A stretch of 64,000 nucleotides of DNA. Origin: Silene noctiflora. Taxonomy: Eukaryota; Streptophyta; Magnoliopsida; Caryophyllales; Caryophyllaceae. Within the stretch, counting starts at the first letter, position 1. Every line of letters starts with the position of its first letter. The notes beneath the pieces were generated by a model. It was not told the DNA's origin. It searched no databases and saw nothing but the letters and a program-made list of their open reading frames with translations. The stretch covers positions 17,511-81,510 of the forward strand of contig VHZZ01006344.1 in the NCBI GenBank assembly GCA_009801015.1, in the 5' to 3' direction. This document shows positions 12,257-22,000 of this stretch, in pieces. Made by a program: the position numbers and the translations under genes.

Positions 12257-12844
12257 TTAAGAAGCCAATGAATGAATGGATTGGAATGAATCCAACCCTG
12301 TATCCAGCTTATTAGACTTTTTTAAGACCGAGAAGCCTTCTCGAATTAGGTTAACTATAGAAGCTTGAAACGCAGACCCGGGGAGAAAGCGTTCACTCAC
12401 GGAGAAGTGAAACCCTGTAACTAGATCGTCCTGAAGACGGATGCGACGGGAGGAAGTGCCATTTGAGAGTGTTTGAAACTTAAGATTTAGATTTCGACAT
12501 AACAAAGCTTGGACCGTCTTTTCGCACTTAGGTGCACAGCGTGCCATTGGTAATGATTCCACTACGGTGCCACAAATGCGCAAGCTGATCCTAAGTAATC
12601 GTTCTTGTTCATTTGCTTCTGGAAGAACTACTTCGTTAGGGTTGGGGAATTGCTGCGATTCTTCCTGAATAGCTTGGATTCTCTCCTCGAGAGTCACTTT
12701 GAAAGTCGTACCTAAACTCTGACGACTGAATATGAGAAAGCCTATAAAACAACAAGCTACTATCATTTCCTCATTATAGATTGAGATCTTCTTCGAACTT
12801 AATACAGAAAAAGCTATAATAGTAGCAATGGCAATCCGGTTCAT
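12257..12844 (-). CDS. atp4: ATP synthase F0 subunit b (atp4, formerly orf25)
   Basis: atp4 encodes the mitochondrial peripheral-stalk b-type subunit of ATP synthase. From the ATG at 12844 the product is 195 residues, the usual length for angiosperm atp4 (about 190-200). The frame stays open upstream to about 12961, but that part does not resemble the family, so I prefer 12844. Hydrophobic segments lie at 1-15 and 25-39. The highly conserved parts are SSKKISIYNEEMIV (16-29), LLRISLRICGTVVESLP (83-99), CAPKCEKTVQALLCRNL (103-119) and SSRRIRLQDD (131-140). The first 15 residues and the last 20 or so differ from those of other plants: the canonical end with Arg-Val-Gly-Gly is replaced by a Ser/Leu-rich tail. 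Overall divergence is high for this gene. It follows nad4L by 164 bp, a common angiosperm pairing, and the two are probably co-transcribed. Confidence 0.92.
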   Translation of the reverse strand: MNRIAIATIIAFSVLSSKKISIYNEEMIVACCFIGFLIFSRQSLGTTFKVTLEERIQAIQEESQQFPNPNEVVLPEANEQERLLRISLRICGTVVESLPMARCAPKCEKTVQALLCRNLNLKFQTLSNGTSSRRIRLQDDLVTGFHFSVSERFLPGSAFQASIVNLIREGFSVLKKSNKLDTGLDSFQSIHSLAS

Positions 12845-13008
12845 CTGGAAAAGCTTTATATTTGAGCAACTGAACTGGATCTTTCTTGGGAAAGTTCGAA
12901 TCGGGTGCGCTCGTCCAGTACGAAAGGAGCTGACCCTGCCTACTTTGTTTTCTAAATTCAAAGTAAGAGAAGGATAGAACTTCGTTTTTTGTTCACTCTC
13001 TTTGACTC

Positions 13009-13311
13009 TTAGCCTTGAATGCTATTAATGAATTCTACTGCAATAGTTCCTCTGACTCTGAAAGTTATAACAAAGATGGCTAAGCCAATTGCTGATTCCG
13101 CTGCAGCTACGGTTAGTACCAATAAAGCAAATAATTGCCCCATCATATCATCTAATGATATGGAAAGTACCAAAAAGTTCGCATTAACTGCTAATAACAT
13201 TGATTCTATTGACATTGACATAATAAGAATATTTCTTCTATTAAGTAGAATTCCCCAAATGCCTGAAATGAAGATGATCATAGAGAATGTCAAATATTTG
13301 ATTGAATCCGT
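13009..13311 (-). CDS. nad4L: NADH dehydrogenase subunit 4L (nad4L), ACG start
   Basis: nad4L encodes a small membrane subunit of the proton-pumping arm of respiratory complex I. The frame with ACG as first codon gives exactly 100 residues, the family length, beginning ACG-Asp-Ser-Ile-Lys-Tyr. Creation of the AUG by C-to-U editing of ACG is well established for nad4L in angiosperms, and no in-frame ATG exists at the right place. Three membrane helices are evident. The conserved stretches include [33 protein letters not shown] and the invariant end [11 protein letters not shown]. Several Ser codons (in FISGIW, MSMSIES) sit where edited transcripts of other plants have Leu, so editing is expected. 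One of these positions, in AVNANFLV, is Ala (GCG) rather than the usual Ser/Leu, a genuine change. It lies immediately upstream of atp4 and downstream of orf219. Confidence 0.95.
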   Translation of the reverse strand, partial: TDSIKYLTFSMIIFISGIWGILLNRRNILIMSMSIESMLLAVNANFLVLSISLDDMMGQLFALLVLTVAAAESAIGLAIFVITFRVRGTIAVEFINSIQG

Positions 13312-13398
13312 TTCGGTAACCGGGAACTGCTATATAAATTCAAATGTTGAAACTCCAGTCAAGAAGAGGAAGCCCTTTGGGATAAAAAAGGTGCCCTT

Positions 13399-14058
13399 TC
13401 ATGCGCTTGAGTCAGCATCGGGCTCCCCCCCTACCGGGGGCCGTAAAGGAACTTTATCCTTGAGGGTATAAAAGGTACTAGAATGCCTCCCCTTGGCATT
13501 CAATTCCTCTAGGATTTTATATAGAGCCTCTAGCTGGGGTTCCCCTGTACTAGTGTGCGGGTTATCCAGGGCGCGAGCTCCTCTTCCTAACCAATCCCCA
13601 TTTGGATCAAGACCTGCCATTATTTCTATAATGGACCGTTTGACCTCGAAGAGATCTTGGGCATTGTACTGTGCCCACTGCGCCTCCTGAGGCGAGGGAA
13701 AATCAATCCTGGAGAGTAGCCTCCGGCGTATTGAGGCTATGGAGTCTCCTCCGACGGCATCATTCTCATTAAAAGGAGCATTCCCTCCTTCTAAAGAATT
13801 GCCGGAGGGTTCGCTTACCGCCGGATTCTCCGACGACGATTCCATTAACACGCGGAGGTCAAAGGACCCCCAGCGCCTCTCTGAGGAATTTGAAGGCCCA
13901 GACCCTTCCCCGGAAATTGGTTGAGAGCTTTCCGCCGGCCCCGCCATCTTAACTGCGAGTCCGCAGAATGAAGAAAGCCCAATTCCACAAATTAACAGGG
14001 CCCAGCTTGGAATCCCCAGGAACCGGCTGAGGATTCTAAGGCTGCCGGCTATTCCCAC
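13399..14058 (-). CDS. orf219: membrane-anchored conserved-type mitochondrial ORF
   Basis: The function is unknown. The frame opens at GTG (14058), just after an in-frame TAA, and has no ATG until codon 38. GTG starts are used by some plant mitochondrial genes, so 219 residues is the likely full form. Residues 19-36 form one transmembrane helix (WALLICGIGLSSFCGLAV). Residues 40-105 are Ser/Gly/Pro-rich and probably disordered. Residues 105-150 look helical (DSIASIRRRLL, AQDLFEVKRSIIEIM). The motif GDWLGRGARALDNP at 154-167 is followed by TGEPQLEALYKILEEL. I believe this last block recurs in unnamed ORFs of other angiosperm mitogenomes, but that is from memory. GC content is visibly higher than in its neighbours. 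It begins 10 bp after orf74 stops and ends 87 bp before nad4L, suggesting one transcript. Regular codon structure over 660 bp argues against a chance frame. Confidence 0.6.
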   Translation of the reverse strand: MGIAGSLRILSRFLGIPSWALLICGIGLSSFCGLAVKMAGPAESSQPISGEGSGPSNSSERRWGSFDLRVLMESSSENPAVSEPSGNSLEGGNAPFNENDAVGGDSIASIRRRLLSRIDFPSPQEAQWAQYNAQDLFEVKRSIIEIMAGLDPNGDWLGRGARALDNPHTSTGEPQLEALYKILEELNAKGRHSSTFYTLKDKVPLRPPVGGEPDADSSA

Positions 14059-14067
14059 CCTTTTTTA

Positions 14068-14292
14068 CTAATTATTAAAAAAATCAAAATAACCAAGTTC
14101 ATAGAAACCTACTCCTATGATTAAATATACCGTAATAAGAATAAGAATTATTAAAAAAACCCATTTTAACCAAATTTCCAAAGAGGAATGATGGTCACTC
14201 TGCTTAGAAGAAAAAGGAAGACCGAGTGGGATCAAAGATACTAGCAGACTGATCACTAAATAGATAAAAATAGGCGCAAATTCTAACATCAT
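14068..14292 (-). CDS. orf74: chimeric ORF headed by nad3 N-terminus
   Basis: From the ATG at 14292 this ORF encodes 74 residues. Residues 2-28 (MLEFAPIFIYLVISLLVSL, then IPLGLPF) are clearly the start of nad3, complex I subunit 3, including its first membrane helix. After residue 28 the similarity ends. The diagnostic YECGFDP motif and all later parts of nad3 (normally about 118 residues) are absent. They are replaced by a short polar linker (KQSDHHSS) and a second hydrophobic helix (about 41-63, WLKWVFLIILILITVYLIIG) of unknown origin. The replacement DNA is very AT-rich. The frame is also open upstream to 14358 from a TTG, but the nad3-type ATG is the better start. It ends 10 bp before the GTG of orf219. 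It cannot replace nad3. It is a two-helix chimera of the type made by mitochondrial recombination. Confidence 0.65.
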   Translation of the reverse strand: MMLEFAPIFIYLVISLLVSLIPLGLPFSSKQSDHHSSLEIWLKWVFLIILILITVYLIIGVGFYELGYFDFFNN

Positions 14293-14467
14293 GACAGACA
14301 GAGAATTTTTCTTGCTTCTTGCTCTAAGAGATTTTAGATAGAGGGGCCGGTATACCAAAAAAGAAGAGAATGAAAGAAAGCACTATGCTATTTCTAGTTA
14401 GTGCTCTGTGGGAACTTTTTTTTTCTTCGTACACGCGATTCCTTACAATTCAAGAGTGTATTTTATA

Positions 14468-15082
14468 TTATAAGGACTCTACTTTATCTTTAACTTTAAG
14501 GTATGGGTAAGGTATGGGAAGGAGGTCTTGTCTTCTATTTAATTTTAATTTTAAAAGTACTAAAGGGCTAGTGCCGAGTCGAGATTTGATGCTGATATAA
14601 TGAAAGCAAAAGTCAACTTCGAAGATTTCAAAATGGTCTTCGAGTTCGGAGGCGAATTCACAAAACTCCGCTTCGAGCGAGACTTGAATTGAGTTCCCTC
14701 TTATTTCGACGCGAGAATCTAAGAGAGGAATGACTGTCGAGATTCTGACCAAAAAATGAGACATTCGACACCCTTGTAGACTACTTTCTCGTGCTAGATG
14801 ATTGCCATATCCGTTTTCTTTCTTTCCCTTTTCTTTGTTGAAAAAGATTGGATTAGATCGAAAGGACTTGACTATCGAACCTCTTTTTCTCTCTCTGAAT
14901 TTTTGACCGCACGCAATCTCCATAGCCAATTTTCCATTTTTTATTATGAAATCTGAAGTTCCTACCTTTGGTACTAATCTTATTTCACTCAATTCCGGCA
15001 CTTCCCTAACGTTGGCGTGATTCAGTTTGAGCAAGAGATCTTGACGTGAAACATCTTCGTAATGAAAATCGAGTGGAAACAT
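14468..15082 (-). CDS. rpl5: Ribosomal protein L5 (rpl5), 3' end frameshifted
   Basis: rpl5 encodes the mitoribosomal large-subunit protein L5, which contacts 5S rRNA. From the ATG at 15082, residues 1-155 match plant mitochondrial L5. [53 protein letters not shown] and [15 protein letters not shown] are all recognisable, with a Lys-rich variable loop near 80-95. After residue 155 the expected end is missing. In the next frame, starting at TTG 14616, a weakly similar segment ending [14 protein letters not shown] can be read before a TAG at 14560-14562. This points to a frameshift near 14605-14618. The actual frame runs on for 49 unrelated residues, giving 204 instead of about 185. The gene may therefore be a pseudogene in progress, with a nuclear copy doing the work, or may make an altered protein. 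It lies between ccmB and orf74 on the same strand. Confidence 0.85.
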   Translation of the reverse strand: MFPLDFHYEDVSRQDLLLKLNHANVREVPELSEIRLVPKVGTSDFIIKNGKLAMEIACGQKFRERKRGSIVKSFRSNPIFFNKEKGKKENGYGNHLARESSLQGCRMSHFLVRISTVIPLLDSRVEIRGNSIQVSLEAEFCEFASELEDHFEIFEVDFCFHYISIKSRLGTSPLVLLKLKLNRRQDLLPIPYPYLKVKDKVESL

Positions 15083-15394
15083 GAGTTGACTTTTCCTTTA
15101 CAAAAGAAAGTCTAGAGGGGAATACCGCTGCTGAGAGATACCGCGCAGATCTAGGGGATAACTAAGCTTAGGCAAAAAAGTCTCGGCGATTGAGAACTAT
15201 TATATATTATAATAGAATAACGATAGTCATAAAGTTTGAAATAGCTTCTAATAGCTTAATTGAGTTTAAAAAAGAAGCTTTTTTTTCTTCTTTTTACTTT
15301 GCATTTTTTTCGTGATTCGTTCATGTCTTACCCAAAGGGGCTGCTTCGATCCAAAGTGCTTCTTTTTATTTAAGTCTTATTTTTTCTTTTCTGT

Positions 15395-16015
15395 TCAATC
15401 TTGTGAACTAATCGATACCGAAATTGGAAAAAGGTAGACGAAGGCAGCGAAATATCCAATCGATGAAAGAACATGAAACCATTCTGTTTGAATAGAGGTA
15501 CGAAAAAGTGTTGAGGGCAATGAAGTCGGTAAAGTGGTTAAATTTTGCGAGCTGTTCCAACCACTGCTTTCTTTGATAGAAATAGCCAAAGCCGAATGAA
15601 TACCACATAAAAGAGTCAAAATCATGCTCCCTACTATAATGTTTAAACGCTCCATTCCGGATTGTCCGAATTGGTAGAAGAGTTCTAAGATAGGAAAAGT
15701 ACATAGTATACGGCTTATTTGAATCGCCCAGTGCCCTATTAATTGTATAAGTAGGATCTTTGGTAAGGGTGCTTTACTTAAATAATACAATTCGATTGTC
15801 CCATCTTCTTTCTCATTTCTCAGAAAGGGGGCGGTAGTAAAGGAAAACAACGGGGGTATCCGAATCGGACCTAAATGGAAATGAGATGAAAAGTCCTTTT
15901 CAAAGCCTAGCATTAAGGGGGTTACGAGAATATATGAGATGAATGGAGAAAAAGTCGTGATTGGTGTGGAGAAGAAGATCTGTTTATGATATAGTTCAAT
16001 CATAGGTCGTCTCAT
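15395..16015 (-). CDS. ccmB: Cytochrome c maturation protein CcmB (ABC transporter membrane subunit)
   Basis: CcmB is the membrane subunit of the ABC-type complex of cytochrome c maturation system I in the inner mitochondrial membrane. It works with CcmC and nuclear CcmA in haem handling. The frame from ATG 16015 gives 206 residues, the standard plant length. It opens with MRRPMIELYHKQIFFSTPIT and contains the family's conserved KEDGTIELYYLS followed by LPKILLIQLIGHWAIQISR. It has about six hydrophobic segments and the typical middle part LTLLCGIHSALAISIKESSG. No stop or frameshift is seen, so the gene looks intact. Several Ser and Pro codons in membrane segments are probable editing sites. 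It is the first recognisable gene of the minus-strand island, 312 bp upstream of rpl5. I find no clear promoter motif in the DNA before it. Confidence 0.97.
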   Translation of the reverse strand: MRRPMIELYHKQIFFSTPITTFSPFISYILVTPLMLGFEKDFSSHFHLGPIRIPPLFSFTTAPFLRNEKEDGTIELYYLSKAPLPKILLIQLIGHWAIQISRILCTFPILELFYQFGQSGMERLNIIVGSMILTLLCGIHSALAISIKESSGWNSSQNLTTLPTSLPSTLFRTSIQTEWFHVLSSIGYFAAFVYLFPISVSISSQD

Positions 16016-19000
16016 TTTCCTCCCTTTCTTTTTGCTTTCTTTTCTTCTAATTAATGCCCTTCAAGTCTGGTTCTGAACGCTGCAAAGTTCTTTAATTGGT
16101 TTCTTGGGTAGGGCTCTTCGCGCCTTCATAGTTGTTTAGGTCTCATGGATTAGAAGAGCGTAAATCTGAGGCTAGCTTTCTTTTTTCAATGCTTCCTTTC
16201 TTTTTACTTGAGAAAAACTGCTTTCTCGCATCCCAAGAAGAGGAACTCAACTAATAAGTAAGATGAAGCCTATTCCAATATCTCTATATGAAGCTTTGCT
16301 CTTTCTTAAGCTTTTCCTGATAAGATACGAAGACATCATAAGAAAGATATCCTCCTGTGGCAGCAGATCTAGAGACCATACATAGCTATCCCTTAAGTAA
16401 GGGGGGTAATACGCGTAGTGAGCAGGCTGTTTCGGAAAGTCCCTAACGAATGTGAGAAGCGACTTTTACTTATTCTTATTGTAGTTGATCGCTATAGAGA
16501 AGAAAGAATTTTGTCAACCCTAAGGTGAAGTATAATTACAAAAGAATGGGTTAATATAGGGGGATTAGTCAATAAGGTGCGTGAATGAGATCTTAGGTTC
16601 TGCTCTAAGCTAATGAAGCTATACGCTTTCTGATGTGTCTAGGTCCGGAGAGTGGTCTGGTGCTTGGCCCCACTCCGAAGTCCGCTATCTGCTCTTTGAA
16701 CGGCTTCAGATGTAAGAAATTGCTTGTTGGATTCTTCTAGATGTAAAACGTTATGTTATATAGTAGTAGTTACTTTAGTTAAGGTCTTATCAAGAGAAAG
16801 ATCTGTGTTCGGCTGGTAAACCCGGTAGAAAAGCTATCTAAGCACTTTATCCCAGGGAACTGGGCCAAATCAGAATAGAGAGTAGAGAGGGCTTCAAGCC
16901 GATAAAGAAAGACATATACAAAGTAAAGTGCGTGCAGTCGAAAACATAGCATTACTATATAGTAAAAGTAGAATTAAGAAGAAAAGGACTTCCTAATAGG
17001 AAAGAATCCTCTCGAGTGATAATTAATCCTCTTTACTTCTATAAGTATTTGCAGCGTAAGATGTCTCGCGGGAAGAGTTCTAAGTTTTAGTATAGTAGTA
17101 AAGCTAAGAGCTGATTCTTGCCAAGTAGGATTATCCTTACCCAGTATTCGGCATATGTTTTTCCGGGGTTCGCCGTTCATATTCTAGATTCTATAAATTA
17201 ATTCGTAAATATAATAAATGAAGTTCTTTGTTTTCGTAGGTGCATTCTCTTTCGTCTCTGTCTTGTGATCGAGAATCCCAGGGAAAGGTTCTTAGATTAG
17301 ATAAAGGCGGCCCATACCGGTAAGAAGTAGCACGAACACAGGTATCCTCTAGTTCTTACCGCGGGAGGAGGCTCTCTTGCTTCCTTTGATTCGGTCGTTT
17401 GCCCCTTTCTTTTCTTTTTTTAGGGGTCAGGCGAAAAGCATAATGAGAAGGTCTCGTTTTTATAGAATACCCATATGCAGCGATTTATTAATATAATGGA
17501 ACTTAGATAAGATCGAATTTGGAGACTCTCTGCAACTTCCCCGTAGAAAGAATATAGATAGATCGTTTAAATAAGTAAATATACTCATAGTAGTATAGGA
17601 AGCAAGGTTGATTCCCTTCCTTGCTTTAGAGCTCGCCTGATGACTCATATAGTAAAAAAGTAGGGCATCTAATTCATTTGTGGTGTGCAGTGACTTAATT
17701 GTGTGTTTGTTTTAATAGAGTCCCTCCCCTATCATTTTCGTGGCTTGGTTGATGTGATCAGAACGAATAAGTATAATAATTGATAAGAAAGAATTACATA
17801 ATTACATATAGAATATAATTTGGGTAATCAATAAACATAGCTTTTTCTGGACTAAGACGTATAAATTGTAAATGCTGTCACAAGGAAAAGAGGGTTCGGG
17901 GGGTTCGACACGAGTAGGTAGATAGCCGCTTTCAAGAAAGGACAGACCTACTGATAGATTATAATAGATAAGATGATTGACAATTCAAGCAGGGGTCGGA
18001 AGGAGCGTGTTAAGTTCCCTGGGTTTTGCCCTATCTTTTTTGAATAGCCAAAACTCATATGTTTTGGTGGGCTTTCGTTAAGTGGTTTCCAAATACTGGA
18101 GGTTGAGTATCCCCTCATTTGCATATGCATAGCCATAATTGACATCTTTTCTTTGATTTTTTTTTATTATGTTCGAGAAAGTTCCCTTTCTTCAGTCGAG
18201 GTGGCTTGCCCGGGGTACCATCATGCCTATTCTCTATCGCAAGCAGGTGCACTAGCCCTGGGGAATACGTTCCTTGTGGGAGATGTGTTACCTAATTACA
18301 GGTATAAATATGCATACCCGCCATTAAGATATCTTTATCCAACAGGAAAATTTAACTGTTAGCAAAATAAGTCACTCTCGTTTAAACGCACGGAAATGGC
18401 CTCTGCGTTGATGTTTGAATTTTGGAGTCTTAAAAGGGCTAAATGCGCATGTTTTGGGTCTGATATACCTCTCTTTTTTGCCAAAATGCTCTAATTTCCT
18501 TTGATTCTCGTTCCTTTTGTCTGCTTTGGTGCCTATAAGTTAGGGTAAGTTAGCTGGCTTGAAGGCAGGTTCCCCGTTAATATAAGTTAAGGGTTAAAAA
18601 AAGAAGCCCTATATATTAAGGACCAGCCTTTCCGAGATCATCATCTGAAAAAGCCGCTTCTTTTGGATCATCATCCACTTCATTGGCTTCAATTGCAAGA
18701 GCTTCCCGTTCATCGCCTTAGTTTTATTGGATTCATAGGTAGAGCATCTCTTGTTCTATATCATCTGAATTAGCTTCATCTACTGCCTTTGGTAAGGCGT
18801 GCTTTTCCTGATCTTCGTGCTCAGCTGATTCCTCAGTCTCAGCTTGGCCACCGCCGACCAAGACTCCTTCTGTGATCACTTGAGTCTAATATAAGGGCTA
18901 CGTTGAACCCTATCTGAAGGAGCGAGTGTAGTTCCGGAGCGAGCCAGCTGTTAAGGCCATTGCACACCGAAAAAACTGCACCTTTTCACGCTGCACGGTA

Positions 19001-22000
19001 TGTTTACCTAAGAGAGTATCCAATCAACCCAGCTTGTTAAGGAAGGTAAGGTTCCCATAAGTCAGAATGCGTATTGTTATGGGTGCTTCTACTGAAGCGG
19101 CATCCCCCCGCAAGTAAGTCACAGTTGTGGTAAGGGCCGGCTACCTGGTGTCAGACTGTGTTATGTCCGAAGGCATCCTCATCGATCCCTAAGAGCGAAA
19201 AAAGAAGAACGAAAGGGGAGGTATGCGCCTGTATGCTTAAGGCCCAACTGCCTGGTTAGCATGAGCTTGCTTATTGTTTAATGTGTTTCCTCGATATGTC
19301 GTCGTTTAGTTAGCCCGCGGGTTACCAAGGGCTTGCGTTTACTAGTCGTGTTTTTTATGCGCACCCCACCTTATCTTTCTTATCTTTATTTTTTTTTTCT
19401 TAAAAGCGTTTTATCCCGCTTATTTTCATTGTTTTTTCTTGCATTTTTTTCTAATAAGCCTGAATCCCTTCTGCTAACTCCGCAAGGCTGCTCGCTTTAT
19501 TAGTGGTCTATCAATCCTCCCGAGGAACCGTCTAAGCGGTAACCGCTAGCCCCTACTGCTGGTTGTTATGTTCGCTATTGGAAACTCAAGAAGTAAGCAA
19601 CTGGATGCTACGGTAAGTCAGACTGATGTTTTGTTTACAGGCGGCTGTCTAATTGCTCTGGTCTATCCGAACCCAAAACACCCCTAAGTGGTAAAGAAAC
19701 CCGCGATACGGTAGCTCCTAGTGTTCGCCGCTATGCTTGGTATTACGAGTATAAGTCGCCCCGCCTCTGATGTTGTAATTCATTTTCTGGTTACCTCTTA
19801 TAGGGCACAGGTTGTCAAGGGGGGACCTCATCCTTAATCTTCGTTACTGCCCATATTATTAATGGATAGCCCTTCCCCACTTAACTGTCCGGAGGAGACG
19901 TAACCACCCCGTGGTAAGTCCATAGCTCGAGTTTGATTTACTTATTTCATTGTCAAATGATCTGTGAAAGAAAGTGTACACTTATATTACGAGTCCTTCA
20001 TGCAATCGTGAAAGCAAAGGCGGCTTTCTTAAAGCCAAAACAAAGAGGCCTTTGCCTTGTAAATAGTCCGCTTCAACCAATTAGGGTACACATAACTTAG
20101 TGGTCTCTTTTTCGTTCACTCTTTCTGTCTTCGATCGGACCATCTTTACATCTTCATCTCTAACTTCGTTCGTTGCATCCGCTCAAATTACCGATCTTTG
20201 TTATTATTATAATAAGACTAATGGCATAATACCAGTGTGCACGCCTATCCTACAAGACAAGGCGAGGTATTTGGATAGTCGTTTTTGGCCAACGTCTCGG
20301 GAAATCCTTTCCGTGGGATGAGGAGATTACTTCCTTTTCCTTCCGCTTCCTCTTTTTCGGGAAGAGATGCTTGGATGTGATGTGAGAGCTCAGTTTTCAT
20401 TGCATATATTTCTAAACAAAGTAGGATGATTCAATAGCCCGCGGAAGCCTACCTTTGGGCACGGTTCTCGCGACCTTGGCTTTTAATGTCCGTTCTTCGC
20501 CTTCGTCAAATGAAGCCCACAAATAGACTGAATCCTTCTATTTCACAAAGGGAAATCAAGCTCAATACTCTAGTCATACAGCCATAACATAAAAAGCAGC
20601 GAGCCGTCTTGCTCTGAGGTAAAACGTTCTCAGCTGCTGCTTTCTCTGGCTAAACAAAGGGGTAGCACCCTTCTAAATGCCCTCACTCCCATCTTTGTCA
20701 AACAGAATCTAAGGGTCTTGGTTTGGCTAATGAGTTAAAGAGGTGACTTGCTTTTACAGACTACTTACCTTAGAGAATAATCATGTGGAATGCTTTAACC
20801 TGCCTTCTTTCACGACTTCCGTCGCTTTCTTCGGAAGAATGTTTTCCCCCAACTGTCCAAGAAAGGTTAAGTATTTATAGGTGTTTATAGTGTAACCGCT
20901 CTTCCCCCGTATCCACTCAGGACCGGCATCAGCTAAAGCTTCTCCCGTTGTTCCTAGGCGAAATATCTGTAAGTACCGTTCGTTCTTTCTGATTGAATAA
21001 ACAAGTCGGTATTGATATCACTCCAATGATCTCAGGATCTTGAAACTAGGTCCGAGGGTACCGGCGCCTCCTTTACTTTGTCAAAGTTGGTCACAAACGA
21101 CTACTCTTAGGGGGGTATGTCCTAATCCAGCTTTTAAACATTTAGGGCTTGCTCAAGACATTCCTCATCAAAACAAGACCCTTTCTCAACTGCTCTTTGA
21201 AAAACAAGAGTTGGTATCTTGCCGTCTCCGTAGGAGATGAAACCCACCGGCAGCATAATTTCCCTATTTGACGAAAAAGTGGGACTCTTGGCTCGCTTAC
21301 CTTGGGTTTGCTCCTGCCCCTAGTTTCCACTTGACTTTTCGCGCTAACCGACCAAAGCGCAGGCTATGAACATTTTTACGTGCTTATACAGTCTCAGATC
21401 TAGAGCCAGAAAGGCGTAGGGCAGGTCCTTTTCTACGAGACTCTTCATTAGAGAATACAAAATTAACAACTAGAACTAACGCCCTTTACCGCCCAACCAA
21501 CCATTAGTATGCCCCACCTTTAAGAAAACAAAAAGTATAAGGGTTCTCGGTAGACGTCTAAGGGCTTTTGGGCGCAATCATCTCGCTTATTTTATTAAAT
21601 TAAAGGCTGCATAGAAAGGCCGGGCTTTACCGGGGCGAGAAGTTAGAGTATGTTAGCTATCTAACTAGAATGGGCCCACGTCTACATCTTCGCTTACTCT
21701 TCGTCTTTATTGTCTTGTATTCTTACTTATATGCGAGTCAGTAAAATCCATTGATTTTGCTCATTCCATCGGGAGAGGTGTGCAACTGAAGTTTTGTCAT
21801 GTCAGGGTGAGTCTTTAAGTAAGGGGTTAGCAAGCCTACCTGCCCGGAGTAAGGCATCCCTCGTTACAAAGAAGCAAACTGTAAAGGCGGAATCTATTCT
21901 ATTTTGGCTCAATCATTCGTCGAGACAGGGGTTGACTCAAGTGATAGCGAAGAGCCCGTTCACTTACTGGCACAAAAACACAAGACAAGGGCCGAGGCTT

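Noticed and set aside
12845-12961. N-terminal extension of atp4 upstream of ATG 12844
   Set aside because: The frame is open and a TTG start is possible, but the extra 39 residues do not resemble atp4, and the ATG-started form has the normal family length.
13019-13471. 150-codon plus-strand ORF opposite nad4L
   Set aside because: It is an antisense shadow of nad4L and the end of orf219. The minus-strand proteins are recognised or better supported.
13493-13924. Plus-strand ORFs opposite orf219
   Set aside because: They are shorter antisense frames created by the codon pattern of orf219.
15408-15704. 98-codon minus-strand ORF inside ccmB
   Set aside because: It lies in another frame of the clearly recognised ccmB.
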